Part shown: positions 26,640 through 35,200 of the stretch, piece after piece | Layout of the letters: each line of letters starts with the position of its first letter | How positions within the stretch are numbered: position 1 is the stretch's first letter | Origin: Geminicoccus harenae | GTDB taxonomy: Bacteria > Pseudomonadota > Alphaproteobacteria > Geminicoccales > Geminicoccaceae | Assembly: GCF_019800005.1 (NCBI RefSeq) | Contig: NZ_JABGCL010000020.1 | Location: 1 to 64,000, forward strand | DNA: 64,000 nucleotides | Direction: 5' to 3' | Program-made: the position numbers and the translations under genes | The notes under the pieces: generated by a model | What the model was told of the DNA's origin: nothing | The model's database searches: none | Seen by the model: the letters and a program-made list of their open reading frames with translations, nothing else

Positions 26640-27932
26640 TCATGCCGCTGCGAGCGCCTGGGCGAGATCGGCGATCAGGTCGTCCGGGTGCTCGATGCCG
26701 ATGGACAGGCGGATGGTGGATTCCAGCACACCCATCCGTTCGCGCACCTCCACCGGCACACCCGAATGGGTCATGCTCGCCGGCAGGCTCGCCAGGGACT
26801 CCGTGCCGCCGAGGCTCACCGCGAGCTTGAAGATCTGCAGCGCGTTGAGGAAGCGGAACGCCGCCTCCTGGCCGCCTTGGATGTCGAAGGAGAAGGTCGA
26901 GCCCGCCCCGGTCGACTGGGCCGCGGAAATGCGTGCGGCGGCGGAATCCGGCGGGCTGAACGGCAGGTAGTGGACCTTGGCGACCTTGGCGTGGTCGCGC
27001 AGGAATTCCGCGATGGCGTGCGCGTTGCGGTCGGCGCGCTCCATGCGCAGGCTGAGCGTTTCCAGCGAGCGGCCGAGCATCCAGCAGGAATGTGGGTCGA
27101 GCTGCGTGCCGATCGCACCGCGCAGCGCCTTGATCGGCCGGATCACGGCGCGGGAGCCGAGAGCGGCGCCGGCGATCAGGTCGGAATGGCCGCCCACATA
27201 TTTGGTCAGGCTGTAGAGCGACAGGTCGGCGCCATGCTCGATCGGGCGCTGGAACACCGGCCCCAGCATGGTGTTGTCGCAGGCGAAGACCGGGGTGTGC
27301 CCCTGCCGGCTGCCGATCTCGTCGGCGACGCGGCGCAGCATCGCGATGTCGACGACATTGTTGGTGGGATTCGCGGGAGTCTCGACCAGAATCATCGAGA
27401 CGCGGCCCTGGCCCATGGCCCGCTCGGCGGCAGCACGGATCACCGCCTCGTCGGTGCCGTCCTCCAGCCCAACCGCGCTGATGCCGAACGGCAGGAGCGT
27501 CTTGGTCAGCAGGGTCTCAGTGCCGCCATAGAGCGGCTGGGAGTGCAGCACCACGTCGCCCGGTCGCGCGAAGGCCAGGATGGCGGTGGAGATGGCCGAC
27601 ATGCCTGAGGAGAACAGCGCGCAGCTTTCGGTCCGCTCGAACACGGCCAGCCGGTCCTCGACGATCTCGCTGTTGGGATGGTTGAAGCGGGAATAGACGA
27701 GGCCGCCGCTCTCGCCGGCCGGCGGCTCCCGGCGGCCGGCCACCATGTCGAAGAAGTCCCGCCCTTCCTCGGCGGTGCGGAACACGAAGGTCGAGGTCAG
27801 GAAGACCGGCGGCTTGACCGCGCCCTCCGAGAGGGACGGGTCGAAGCCGTAATTCATCATCTGCGTCTCGGGGTGGAGCAGATGGTTGCCGATATGGGTC
27901 CGCTTGGAGTGCTTGGGGGTCATCGGCGGCAT
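26640..27932 (-). CDS. Cys/Met-metabolism PLP enzyme (cystathionine gamma-synthase / methionine gamma-lyase family)
   Basis: 430 residues, fold-type I PLP enzyme. The PLP lysine lies in SLYSLTKYVGGHSDL, with the expected FSSGMSAIST and ETPANPT motifs. The exact reaction (trans-sulfuration synthase, gamma-lyase or sulfhydrylase) cannot be set from sequence alone. The length and the long loop AGRREPPAGESGG resemble the group annotated as cystathionine gamma-synthase family in alphaproteobacteria. ATG 27932 has AAGGAG 7 bases upstream. Confidence 0.88.
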   Translation of the reverse strand: MPPMTPKHSKRTHIGNHLLHPETQMMNYGFDPSLSEGAVKPPVFLTSTFVFRTAEEGRDFFDMVAGRREPPAGESGGLVYSRFNHPNSEIVEDRLAVFERTESCALFSSGMSAISTAILAFARPGDVVLHSQPLYGGTETLLTKTLLPFGISAVGLEDGTDEAVIRAAAERAMGQGRVSMILVETPANPTNNVVDIAMLRRVADEIGSRQGHTPVFACDNTMLGPVFQRPIEHGADLSLYSLTKYVGGHSDLIAGAALGSRAVIRPIKALRGAIGTQLDPHSCWMLGRSLETLSLRMERADRNAHAIAEFLRDHAKVAKVHYLPFSPPDSAAARISAAQSTGAGSTFSFDIQGGQEAAFRFLNALQIFKLAVSLGGTESLASLPASMTHSGVPVEVRERMGVLESTIRLSIGIEHPDDLIADLAQALAAA

Positions 27933-28164
27933 GGCTGTTCTCCTTGGGCTCCCGGACAGGAAGGGTGGCGGCATCCCTTCGTCCAGGGCAACCACCGCTG
28001 AGGGGACCGTTTCGTCGCACTGCCCGGCAGAACGCGCAGGAGGCGGGTCCGTTGCATCCTGATCGGCGGGCGAGTGGGCGCCCTCCGGACGGGGAGCCGG
28101 GCGGAACCGGTGCCGGCATCGCGAGGTTGAGGCTGTGCTTTCCTACCTGGAACGGAGCACGAAC

Positions 28165-28650
28165 GTGGCGGACAAAGACCTGCAGTCTCTGTTTCTGCAT
28201 CAGTTGAAGGACACGTATTTCGCGGAGAACGCGATCATCAAGGCGCTGCCGCAGATGGCCGCGGCCGCGCAGAGCGAGGATCTGCGCGGTGCGTTCGCGG
28301 TGCATCTGGAGGAAACCAAGAACCAGGTGAAGCGCCTGGAGAAGGTCTTCCAGCAACTGGGCGAGCAGCCCCAGGGCGTGGAGTGCAAGGCGATCCAGGG
28401 CATCATCGCGGAAGGCGAGGAGATCATGTCCGAGTTCCAGGGTGGTGCCCTGGATGCCGGGCTGATCGCCGCGGCCCAGGCCGTCGAGCATTACGAGATC
28501 ACCCGCTACGGCACGCTGATCGCCTGGGCCAAGCAGCTCGGCCACACCGAGGCCCAGGGCCTGCTGGAGGAGACGCTGGCCGAGGAGGAGAGCACCGACG
28601 AGGCGCTGTCCGAGCTGGCCGAGGATGCGATCAACCCCAAGGCCGCGTGA
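28165..28650 (+). CDS. YciE/YciF-type ferritin-like protein (DUF892)
   Basis: 161 residues forming a four-helix bundle. DLQSLFLHQLKDTYFAEN at the start and EHYEITRYGTL later supply the Glu/His positions of the DUF892 family. These proteins are linked to stress response and have a putative diiron site. The start at GTG 28165 has GGAG 7 bases upstream; an upstream GTG at 28135 lacks this. It is the second ferritin-like protein in the window. Confidence 0.85.
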   Translation: MADKDLQSLFLHQLKDTYFAENAIIKALPQMAAAAQSEDLRGAFAVHLEETKNQVKRLEKVFQQLGEQPQGVECKAIQGIIAEGEEIMSEFQGGALDAGLIAAAQAVEHYEITRYGTLIAWAKQLGHTEAQGLLEETLAEEESTDEALSELAEDAINPKAA

Positions 28651-28658
28651 GCCGGGCC

Positions 28659-28686
28659 AGCCGCCCGCCCACCGGGCCGGGCGGCT
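28659..28686 (+). terminator. Hairpin after the ferritin-like gene
   Basis: AGCCGCCC pairs with GGGCGGCT (8 bp) around a 12-base loop, beginning 9 bases after the stop. No T-run follows, so it may act as a terminator with help or as an mRNA 3' stabiliser. Confidence 0.4.
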
Positions 28687-28716
28687 GATCGACCCGCCAG
28701 CGCACGAGGCGGACGC

Positions 28717-29223
28717 TTGGCCTGGTACTTCACCGCCGACACCCATTTCGGCGACCCCCGCGTCCTGCGCATCGACCGGCGCCCGTTCGGCTCGCTCGCC
28801 GAGCACGACCGGGCACTGGTGGAGCGCTGGAACGCGGCCGTCGGGGCAGGGGACGAGGTCTGGCATCTGGGCGACTTCGCCCGGGGCGACCGGGCGAGGG
28901 TCGAGGACCTGCTCGCCCAGCTCAACGGCACCAAGCACCTGATCATCGGCAACAATGACGGGCACGCCACGCTGGAGGCCAGCGGCTGGTCCAGCATGGC
29001 GCATTACCGCGAGCTCACCGCCGACGGGGTGCGCCTGGTCCTCTGCCACTATCCATTCCGCACCTGGAACGGGATGGGCAAGCGTGCGATCGACCTGCAC
29101 GGCCATTCCCATGGCCGGCTGAAGCCGCTGACCCGGCAGATCGACGTTGGCGTGGACGCCTGGAAGTTCCGCCCGGTCAGCCTCGCGACGATGCTGGCCG
29201 GGCGTCGCTATCGTGTCACCTGA
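28717..29223 (+). CDS. Metallophosphoesterase, small calcineurin-like
   Basis: 168 residues from a TTG start. The dimetal motifs are present: FTADTHFGD, HLGDFARG, GNND, LCHYPF and HGHSHG. Small stand-alone proteins of this kind hydrolyse phosphodiesters or phosphomonoesters, and the substrate is unknown. It ends 3 bp before the convergent CAP-RTX gene. Confidence 0.85.
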   Translation: MAWYFTADTHFGDPRVLRIDRRPFGSLAEHDRALVERWNAAVGAGDEVWHLGDFARGDRARVEDLLAQLNGTKHLIIGNNDGHATLEASGWSSMAHYRELTADGVRLVLCHYPFRTWNGMGKRAIDLHGHSHGRLKPLTRQIDVGVDAWKFRPVSLATMLAGRRYRVT

Positions 29224-29226
29224 CGG

Positions 29227-30690
29227 TCACGACCAGATCAGGTCGCGCCCGGCCTGCAGATCCGCAGGCGCCACCTGGTCCAGCGTCGCCACCAGGCTCG
29301 GTGCGGCACCGCCGGCCCCGTCCAGGTCGACGCGGATCTCCGTACCGCCGACGGTGTTGGCCTTCAGCAGGACATGCTGGCCAAGCACCGGCACGCCGCC
29401 GTCGAAGTCCTCGAACAGGTCGCGCAGGTCGATCTGGTCCTCGCCCGGCTCGAAGTCGGTGACCCGGCGGCCGCTCCCGGCCGTCTCGAACACGAACAGG
29501 TCGTCGCCCTCGCCGCCCTTCAGCGTCTGGCTGCCCTTGCCCGCGATCAGCACGTCGTCGCCGGCCCCGCCGTCCAGGTAGGAGGCGACCCCGTTGCCCT
29601 TCAGGATGTTGCCCACGCTGTTGCCGATCCCGACCTGCATCGTGTCGCCCTGCAGGAACAGGTTCTCGACATGGGCGGAGAGCTGGTGCCAGCTCGCCTT
29701 GCTCAGCACGGTGTCCACGCCCTTGCCGCGGCCTTCCACGACGGTGTCGCCGGTGCTGTCGACCCGGTAGGTGTCGTCGCCGCGCCCGCCGCTCAGATAG
29801 TCCTGGCCGGCCTTGCCATCGATCAGGTTGTGGCCGTCCGTGCCGTAGAGCCGGTCATTGCCGCTCGTCCCGAGCCTGGTCGTGGTGGCCGCCTGGCTGT
29901 AGGGCAGGTCGAGCAGGCTGTCCGGTTCCGGCACAGGGGCAGGAGGAGGCGTGGGGGTCGGCGTCGGCTCGGGCTCCGGGGCCGGCGTCGCCCCGGTGCC
30001 GTTCGCGTCCAGCTTCAGGTTCTGCGTGCCCATGGTGACCTGCCGGGTCTGGCTCACGCCGTTGCCGGAGAAGGTGACCGTCCAGCTCCCTGCCGCCAGG
30101 TCGAGCTGATAGCCGCCGGTGGCCATGGTCTGGGTGGTGAAGCTGCCGCCGCTGCCGGTCACCTTGACCGTCACGCCGCCCAGTCCTTCGCCCGGATCGT
30201 AGGCCTTGTCGCCGTCGGCATCCTTGAAGGCCACGCCGGTCAGGATCGCCGGGCCGCCCTGGCGGCCGAACACCTCGGTGACCATGGCGGCCGTGCCGCC
30301 CCGGTACTCGCCGGACTGCAGGCCGATGCCGATTTCGCGCAGGTTGCCGTTCAGGATGTTGGCGCGATGCCCGGGGCTGTTCATGAGCCCGACATGCATC
30401 CGGTCGGCCTCGTCGTGCAGGCCGGCGGGACCGCCCACCGACTGCATGGCGATGTTCTCGGCCCAGCTATTCCAGCCGGTATAGCCGGCGGCCTCGATCC
30501 GGTCGCCGACATTCGAGCCGCCCGCACCGGTATGCGAGAAGGTGTCGGTGCTGAGCATCCACGCCGTATGGCTATCGGCGGCGCTGTTCAGGTTCAGGTC
30601 GAAGGCGAGCGGCTGCACGCCGGCCTCGGCGCGCTCGATATTGACGAGTTCGAGGAGGTACTGCTCGTCAACAGTGGGTTGCGTAGGCAC
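29227..30690 (-). CDS. Secreted CAP/SCP-domain protein with RTX calcium-binding repeats
   Basis: 487 residues. The CAP (SCP/PR-1) domain occupies about 1-140, with LLELVNIERAEAG, His in FSHTGAGG, NSPGHRANIL and GIGL. An SD-repeat-like beta domain with FKDADGDKAYDPGEG follows, then a Pro/Glu/Thr linker, then RTX nonapeptides such as GGRGDDTYRV and GGEGDDLFVF. A signal peptide is lacking and the C-terminal end is acidic and hydrophobic, as in type I-secreted RTX proteins. No type I export genes are adjacent. The start at GTG 30690 has AAGGA upstream. Possible roles include adhesion or biofilm; none is shown. Confidence 0.85.
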   Translation of the reverse strand: MPTQPTVDEQYLLELVNIERAEAGVQPLAFDLNLNSAADSHTAWMLSTDTFSHTGAGGSNVGDRIEAAGYTGWNSWAENIAMQSVGGPAGLHDEADRMHVGLMNSPGHRANILNGNLREIGIGLQSGEYRGGTAAMVTEVFGRQGGPAILTGVAFKDADGDKAYDPGEGLGGVTVKVTGSGGSFTTQTMATGGYQLDLAAGSWTVTFSGNGVSQTRQVTMGTQNLKLDANGTGATPAPEPEPTPTPTPPPAPVPEPDSLLDLPYSQAATTTRLGTSGNDRLYGTDGHNLIDGKAGQDYLSGGRGDDTYRVDSTGDTVVEGRGKGVDTVLSKASWHQLSAHVENLFLQGDTMQVGIGNSVGNILKGNGVASYLDGGAGDDVLIAGKGSQTLKGGEGDDLFVFETAGSGRRVTDFEPGEDQIDLRDLFEDFDGGVPVLGQHVLLKANTVGGTEIRVDLDGAGGAAPSLVATLDQVAPADLQAGRDLIWS

Positions 30691-31395
30691 GTCACTGGTC
30701 CTTGTCCGTTCGCCGGGATCGTCCTGATGGGCCCGATTGCGTCGTGGAGCGCTCGGCCGGTTGCGCATGCTTCTGGCATGCCGGCGCTCGATTCACGCGG
30801 CACACGATCCCGGCATCGTGATCTTGCAGGTTCGGCCCGTACGGAGATGTTACCTCGTCCCTGTTCAGTACGATAGAAAAAATTTTCCGGAAAAGATTAA
30901 ATAGACGTATATATTGATTAATACCATTGCTTGTACGGTGGATCTCGAATTCCGATACTAGTGATGATAGTATTTGAATAATGACCCACAACTTATAATT
31001 GTCTTCATTGGTAGTGTGTTAGCTCTGCGGAATGACTGTTGCTCCTGTCGCAGGACCCGCCACGAGGTCGGCCGGACCCCGTCGGCCGAGCCGCGTACCA
31101 AGCCGCCATCTTGAACCGGACACGGCAGGACCGAACGACAGGTGCCGCTTCCGGAGTTCCATCATGACGCGATCCGCTCCAAGAGCCGGATCCGCTACGC
31201 CTGCCTCAGCTCGTTCATCTCCCTGCAATCTTCCGCGGTGATCGACCGGGCCGACATCCACCCGCGGCTGTCGATCACCTGTCAGGAGCAGCGATCCGGC
31301 GGGTTTCTGTCGGTTCCTCTTCACTATCCCCGCCGGCTGGTCCATGGTCGGCGCCGCCATGGTCGCAGCGGGTGGCGCGTTTTGCCGGAGAACGG
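30691..31395. promoter_or_regulatory. Intergenic region with an AT-rich promoter-like core
   Basis: About 700 bp between the divergent CAP-RTX and RpiR genes, with no supportable gene. Bases 30880-31015 are strikingly AT-rich for this genome. They contain an ATACTA/TAGTAT inverted repeat (30955-30973, 7-base spacer). This is a likely promoter or regulator-binding stretch for the CAP-RTX gene, the RpiR gene or both. Confidence 0.4.
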
Positions 31396-32307
31396 ATGGG
31401 GTTGCGTGATCGCCTGTCGCAGGCCGGCCTGTCGCTCACTCCCTCGGAGGCGAAGATCGTCCAGGTCCTGCTCGCCGACTACCCGATGTCCGGGCTGGGC
31501 ACCGCCACCAGCCTGGCCCGGCGTGCCGGCGTGAGCGACCCGACCGTGGTGCGCCTGGTGGTCAAGCTCGGCTACGAGGGCTTCCCTGCCTTCCAGGCGG
31601 AACTCCTGGAGGAAGTGGAGGCCAGGCTGCGCTCGCCGCTGCTGATGATGGAGGCCAAGCGCCCGTCCGGTGCTGCCGACAGCATTGGCCAGGCCTATCT
31701 CGCCACCGTGCTGCGCAACCTGGACGACCTGCGCGCGGCCACGCCGGTCCACAGCTACGAGCGGGCCACCCGGCTGATCTGGGAGACCCGGGGCAGTGTC
31801 CTGGTGCTGGGCGGCCGGTTCAGCCGCAATGTCGGCGCCATGCTGGCGAGCTATCTGGGCCAGCTCCGGCCGGGCGTGCAGGACTTGGGCATCCTGTCGC
31901 CGGTGGACTTCGACCGGCTGGTCGATCTCGGCCGGCGCGACCTCCTGATCGTGTTCGACTATCGCCGCTATCAGGCCGACGTCGTCGCGTTCGCCCGACA
32001 GGCTGCTGAGCGCGGTGCTGCGGTGGTCCTGTTCACCGATCCCTGGCGCTCGCCGATCGCCGAGAGTGCCGAGGTGGTGCTGGTGGCACCCATCGAGGCG
32101 GGCTCGCCCTACGACACGCTGGCACCGGTGGTAGCGCAGATGGAGGCCCTGCTGGCCCACGTGATCGCCCGGCTGGACGAGCCGGCGCGGCGGCGCATCG
32201 CGGAGGTCGAGCGGATCCGCCACGCCAATGCCGTCACCCTGGACGGCCCGACGCCGGAACCGCCCGCGGCCGCTGCCGGGCGGCGCCGCAAGCCGCTACC
32301 ATCCTGA
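31396..32307 (+). CDS. MurR/RpiR-family transcriptional regulator
   Basis: 303 residues: an N-terminal helix-turn-helix (about 15-85, with TSLARRAGVSDPTVVRLVVKLGYEGFPAFQ) and a C-terminal SIS domain that would bind a phosphorylated or amino-sugar-like ligand. ATG 31396 has GGAG 6 bases upstream. It begins an operon-like series with the hydrolase, ligase and amidohydrolase genes and probably controls them. Confidence 0.88.
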   Translation: MGLRDRLSQAGLSLTPSEAKIVQVLLADYPMSGLGTATSLARRAGVSDPTVVRLVVKLGYEGFPAFQAELLEEVEARLRSPLLMMEAKRPSGAADSIGQAYLATVLRNLDDLRAATPVHSYERATRLIWETRGSVLVLGGRFSRNVGAMLASYLGQLRPGVQDLGILSPVDFDRLVDLGRRDLLIVFDYRRYQADVVAFARQAAERGAAVVLFTDPWRSPIAESAEVVLVAPIEAGSPYDTLAPVVAQMEALLAHVIARLDEPARRRIAEVERIRHANAVTLDGPTPEPPAAAAGRRRKPLPS

Positions 32308-32346
32308 ACCATCGGCCCACCGTTCGACCTGGAGAAAGTTTCGCAG

Positions 32347-33000
32347 ATGACCGAGACCCTGCCGCGCCGCGACGAGCCCTATGCCCGGGGCAGGACGGCA
32401 CTGCTCCTGGTGGACATGCAGCGCATCTGGCTGGAGCCGGGGCTCGACCCCGACCATGCCGACTGGGCCCCTGACCATTACTTCTACAAGATCAACCGCG
32501 AGGTGGTGATCCCGAACCAGCGCCGGCTCCTGGCCGCGGCGCGCGCTTCGGGCGTGGAGGTGCTGCACACCATCATCCAGAGCCTGACCGAGGACGGCCG
32601 CGACCGCTCGCTCGACCACAAGCTCACGCCGATCCACATTCCGCCGAGCCTGCCCGAGGGGCTGCCGCCGCCGGAGCTGGCGCCGGTGGGCGACGAGATC
32701 ATGCTGCCCAAGACCTCGTCCGGCGTCTTCAACTCCACCAACCTCGACTATCTTCTGAAGAACCTGGGCATCCGGCACCTGGTGGTGGCGGGCATACTGA
32801 CCGACCAGTGCGTTGACATGACGGTGCGCGACGGTGCCGATCGCGGCTACCTCATCACCTGCGTGGCCGATGCCTGCGCGGCACCCACGCCGGAGCGGCA
32901 CGCCACGGCGCTCAAGGCGTTCGGCGGCTATTGCTGGGTGACGGACACCGCCACGGTCGAGGCGCGCTTCCAGGCGCTCGGCATGGAGGCGGCCCGATGA
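32347..33000 (+). CDS. Isochorismatase-family cysteine hydrolase
   Basis: 217 residues. The catalytic triad positions are visible: Asp in LLLVDMQR, Lys in LPKTSSGVF, and Cys in ILTDQCVDMTV. The family hydrolyses amides such as N-carbamoyl compounds, nicotinamide or ureas. The stop overlaps the ligase start (ATGA), so it probably works in the same pathway. Confidence 0.87.
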   Translation: MTETLPRRDEPYARGRTALLLVDMQRIWLEPGLDPDHADWAPDHYFYKINREVVIPNQRRLLAAARASGVEVLHTIIQSLTEDGRDRSLDHKLTPIHIPPSLPEGLPPPELAPVGDEIMLPKTSSGVFNSTNLDYLLKNLGIRHLVVAGILTDQCVDMTVRDGADRGYLITCVADACAAPTPERHATALKAFGGYCWVTDTATVEARFQALGMEAAR

Positions 33001-34328
33001 CCGACTGGAACACGACCCCGCTCGCCAGCATCGTCACGACTGATCTGGCCGCGATCACCCGCGGCCGGCCGGTGACCCATGACCGACTCGACCGGATCGC
33101 CCAGACCGGCGTGGGCTGGGTCCCGGCCAATCTGTGCCTGACCGCGTTCAACGTGATCGCCGACCCGAACCCCTGGGGCTCGACCGGTGACCTGCGGATC
33201 ATCCCGGACATGGAGGCGCGCTTCTCCACTGACCGGAGCGGGGCGCCGACCCTGTTCGACATGGTGATGGGCGACCTCACCGAGCTGGACGGCACGCCCT
33301 GGTCCTGCTGCCCGCGCAGCCAGCTCAAGGCCGCCCTCGCCGCACTGCAGGAGGCCACCGGCCTGCGCATGCAGGCGACCTTCGAGCAGGAGTTCCAGCT
33401 GGCACCGGCCGATCCGGCCACGCCACCCGGCCATGCCTTCTCGTTCGGCGCGCTGCGGGCTGCCGATCCGTTCGCCCCGCGAATGATGGCCGCCATGGAG
33501 CAGGCCGGCATCGAGCCGGAGATGGTGCTGGCCGAATACGGCCCCCACCAGTTCGAGGTGACCCATGCGCCGGCCGACGCGCTGGCCGCGGCGGACCGGG
33601 CGATCGCGATCCGCGAGATCGCCCGCGAGGTGGCGCTGCATCTCGGCCGGCGGGCCAGCTTCACGCCCAAGCCGGAGCGCGGCGGCGTCGGCAACGGCGT
33701 GCACATCCATTTCAGCTTCCTGGACGAGGCAGGCCGGCCGGCCATGCACGACGCGGCCGGACCGGGCGGCCTGTCCAAGGTCGCCCTGGCGTTCCTGGCC
33801 GGCGTGCTGCGCCACCTGCCGGCATTGACGGCACTCACCGCGGCGAGTGTCCCTTCCTACTACCGCCTGGCCCCGCACAACTGGAGCGCCTCCTACACCT
33901 GGCTGGGCGAACGCGACCGCGAGGCGACCCTGCGGATCTGCCCGGCGGTCCGGATTGGCGGGCGGGACGTCGCCCGGCAGTTCAACGTCGAGTATCGGGC
34001 GGCCGATGCCACCGGCAATCCCTACCTGGCGCTGGCGGCACTGGTCCGGGCCGGGCTCGCCGGCATCACCGAGCGGCTGGCCCCTCCGCCGGTGGTCAGC
34101 GGCGATCCGGCCCTGATGGATCCGGCCGAGTGCCATCACCTGGGCCTGCACCGCCTGCCGCTCTCGCTGGAGGAGGCGCTGGCCGCGTTCAAGGCCGATG
34201 CCACCGTGACCGGCTGGTTCGGGCCGGCACTGGTCGAGAGCTACCTGGCGGTCAAGCGTGCCGAGATCGCCCGGCTGGACGGCCGGGACGAATCCGAGAT
34301 CTGCGCGATCTACCGGGCGCTCTACTGA
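32997..34328 (+). CDS. Glutamine-synthetase-family ligase (gamma-glutamyl-amine type)
   Basis: 443 residues with the GS catalytic fold: FEQEFQL metal ligands, EYGPHQFEV, the NGVHIHFSF histidine, the arginine-rich YYRLAPHNW...RICP region, and EYRAADATGNPYLA. Active-site motifs look intact. Sequence style and length fit PuuA-like gamma-glutamyl-polyamine or -amine ligases, not GlnA. It is translationally coupled to the cysteine hydrolase and to an N-formylglutamate-amidohydrolase-like gene, which suggests activation of an amine as a gamma-glutamyl amide. The substrate is unknown. Confidence 0.85.
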   Translation: MTDWNTTPLASIVTTDLAAITRGRPVTHDRLDRIAQTGVGWVPANLCLTAFNVIADPNPWGSTGDLRIIPDMEARFSTDRSGAPTLFDMVMGDLTELDGTPWSCCPRSQLKAALAALQEATGLRMQATFEQEFQLAPADPATPPGHAFSFGALRAADPFAPRMMAAMEQAGIEPEMVLAEYGPHQFEVTHAPADALAAADRAIAIREIAREVALHLGRRASFTPKPERGGVGNGVHIHFSFLDEAGRPAMHDAAGPGGLSKVALAFLAGVLRHLPALTALTAASVPSYYRLAPHNWSASYTWLGERDREATLRICPAVRIGGRDVARQFNVEYRAADATGNPYLALAALVRAGLAGITERLAPPPVVSGDPALMDPAECHHLGLHRLPLSLEEALAAFKADATVTGWFGPALVESYLAVKRAEIARLDGRDESEICAIYRALY

Positions 34329-35125
34329 TGGCGGACGGATGGACGATGGGTGAGGGGCCGGCCGTGGATGCCGGGCCGCAGAACCCATCTCAGGACTGGC
34401 CGGAGCCGGTGGCCGTCCTGAACGAGGCCGGCAGCTCGCCCACCGTCCTGATCTGCGAGCACGCCTCGCGGCACCTGCCGGCGGAGTATCGCGGCCTGGG
34501 CCTCGGACCCGCCGATCTGGAGCGGCACATCGCCTGGGACATCGGTGCCGAGTCGGTTACGCGCGGCCTGTCCCGAGCCCTGGACGCGCCGGCCTTTCTC
34601 GGCACCTATTCGCGCCTGCTGGTCGACCTGAACCGGCCGTTCGGCGTGCCGTCCAGCATCCCGGTGCGTTCGGAAGCCACCGACATCCCCGGCAACCGCG
34701 ACCGGCCGCCGGCCGAGATCCTGCGCCGGCGCACCCGGATCTTCGAGCCGTTCCACCGCCGGGTCGCTTCCTTCTTGGACCGGCGCCGGGAAGCCGGGCT
34801 GCCGACCCGGATCGTCACCATCCACAGCTTCACGCCGGTGTTCCTGGGTGAGCGGCGCCCCTGGCATGCCGGCATCCTGTTCGACCGCTCGGAGGAACTG
34901 GCACTCCAGGTGGTGGGGGCGCTGGCGAAAGACCGTGCCCTGGTGATCGGCACCAACCAGCCCTACCAGGTCGACCGCGAGACCGACTACGCCCTGCCGG
35001 TCCATGGCACCGACCGGGCGCTGCCGGCGATCCTGGTGGAGATCCGCCACGACCTGATCCGGGACGAGGCGGGGGTGGCGGAGTGGGTGGAGCGGCTGCG
35101 CGCGGCCCTGGAAGAAGCCGTGTGA
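34328..35125 (+). CDS. N-formylglutamate amidohydrolase family protein
   Basis: 265 residues with the family motifs: ICEHAS, DIGAESVTRGLSRAL, YSRLLVDLNRP, and TIHSFTP followed by LVEIRHDLI. In histidine catabolism such enzymes release glutamate from N-formylglutamate, but no hut genes are here. Linked to a GS-like ligase, it may cleave a gamma-glutamyl or N-acyl intermediate. The start overlaps the ligase stop by one base (TGATG). Confidence 0.85.
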   Translation: MADGWTMGEGPAVDAGPQNPSQDWPEPVAVLNEAGSSPTVLICEHASRHLPAEYRGLGLGPADLERHIAWDIGAESVTRGLSRALDAPAFLGTYSRLLVDLNRPFGVPSSIPVRSEATDIPGNRDRPPAEILRRRTRIFEPFHRRVASFLDRRREAGLPTRIVTIHSFTPVFLGERRPWHAGILFDRSEELALQVVGALAKDRALVIGTNQPYQVDRETDYALPVHGTDRALPAILVEIRHDLIRDEAGVAEWVERLRAALEEAV

Positions 35126-35200
35126 ACGAGGCGCGGGCAGCGTCATCCATGATGTGGTGAGCCGCAGGGAATGAGCGGCTGTTACAAGAAGGGAGCCTTC

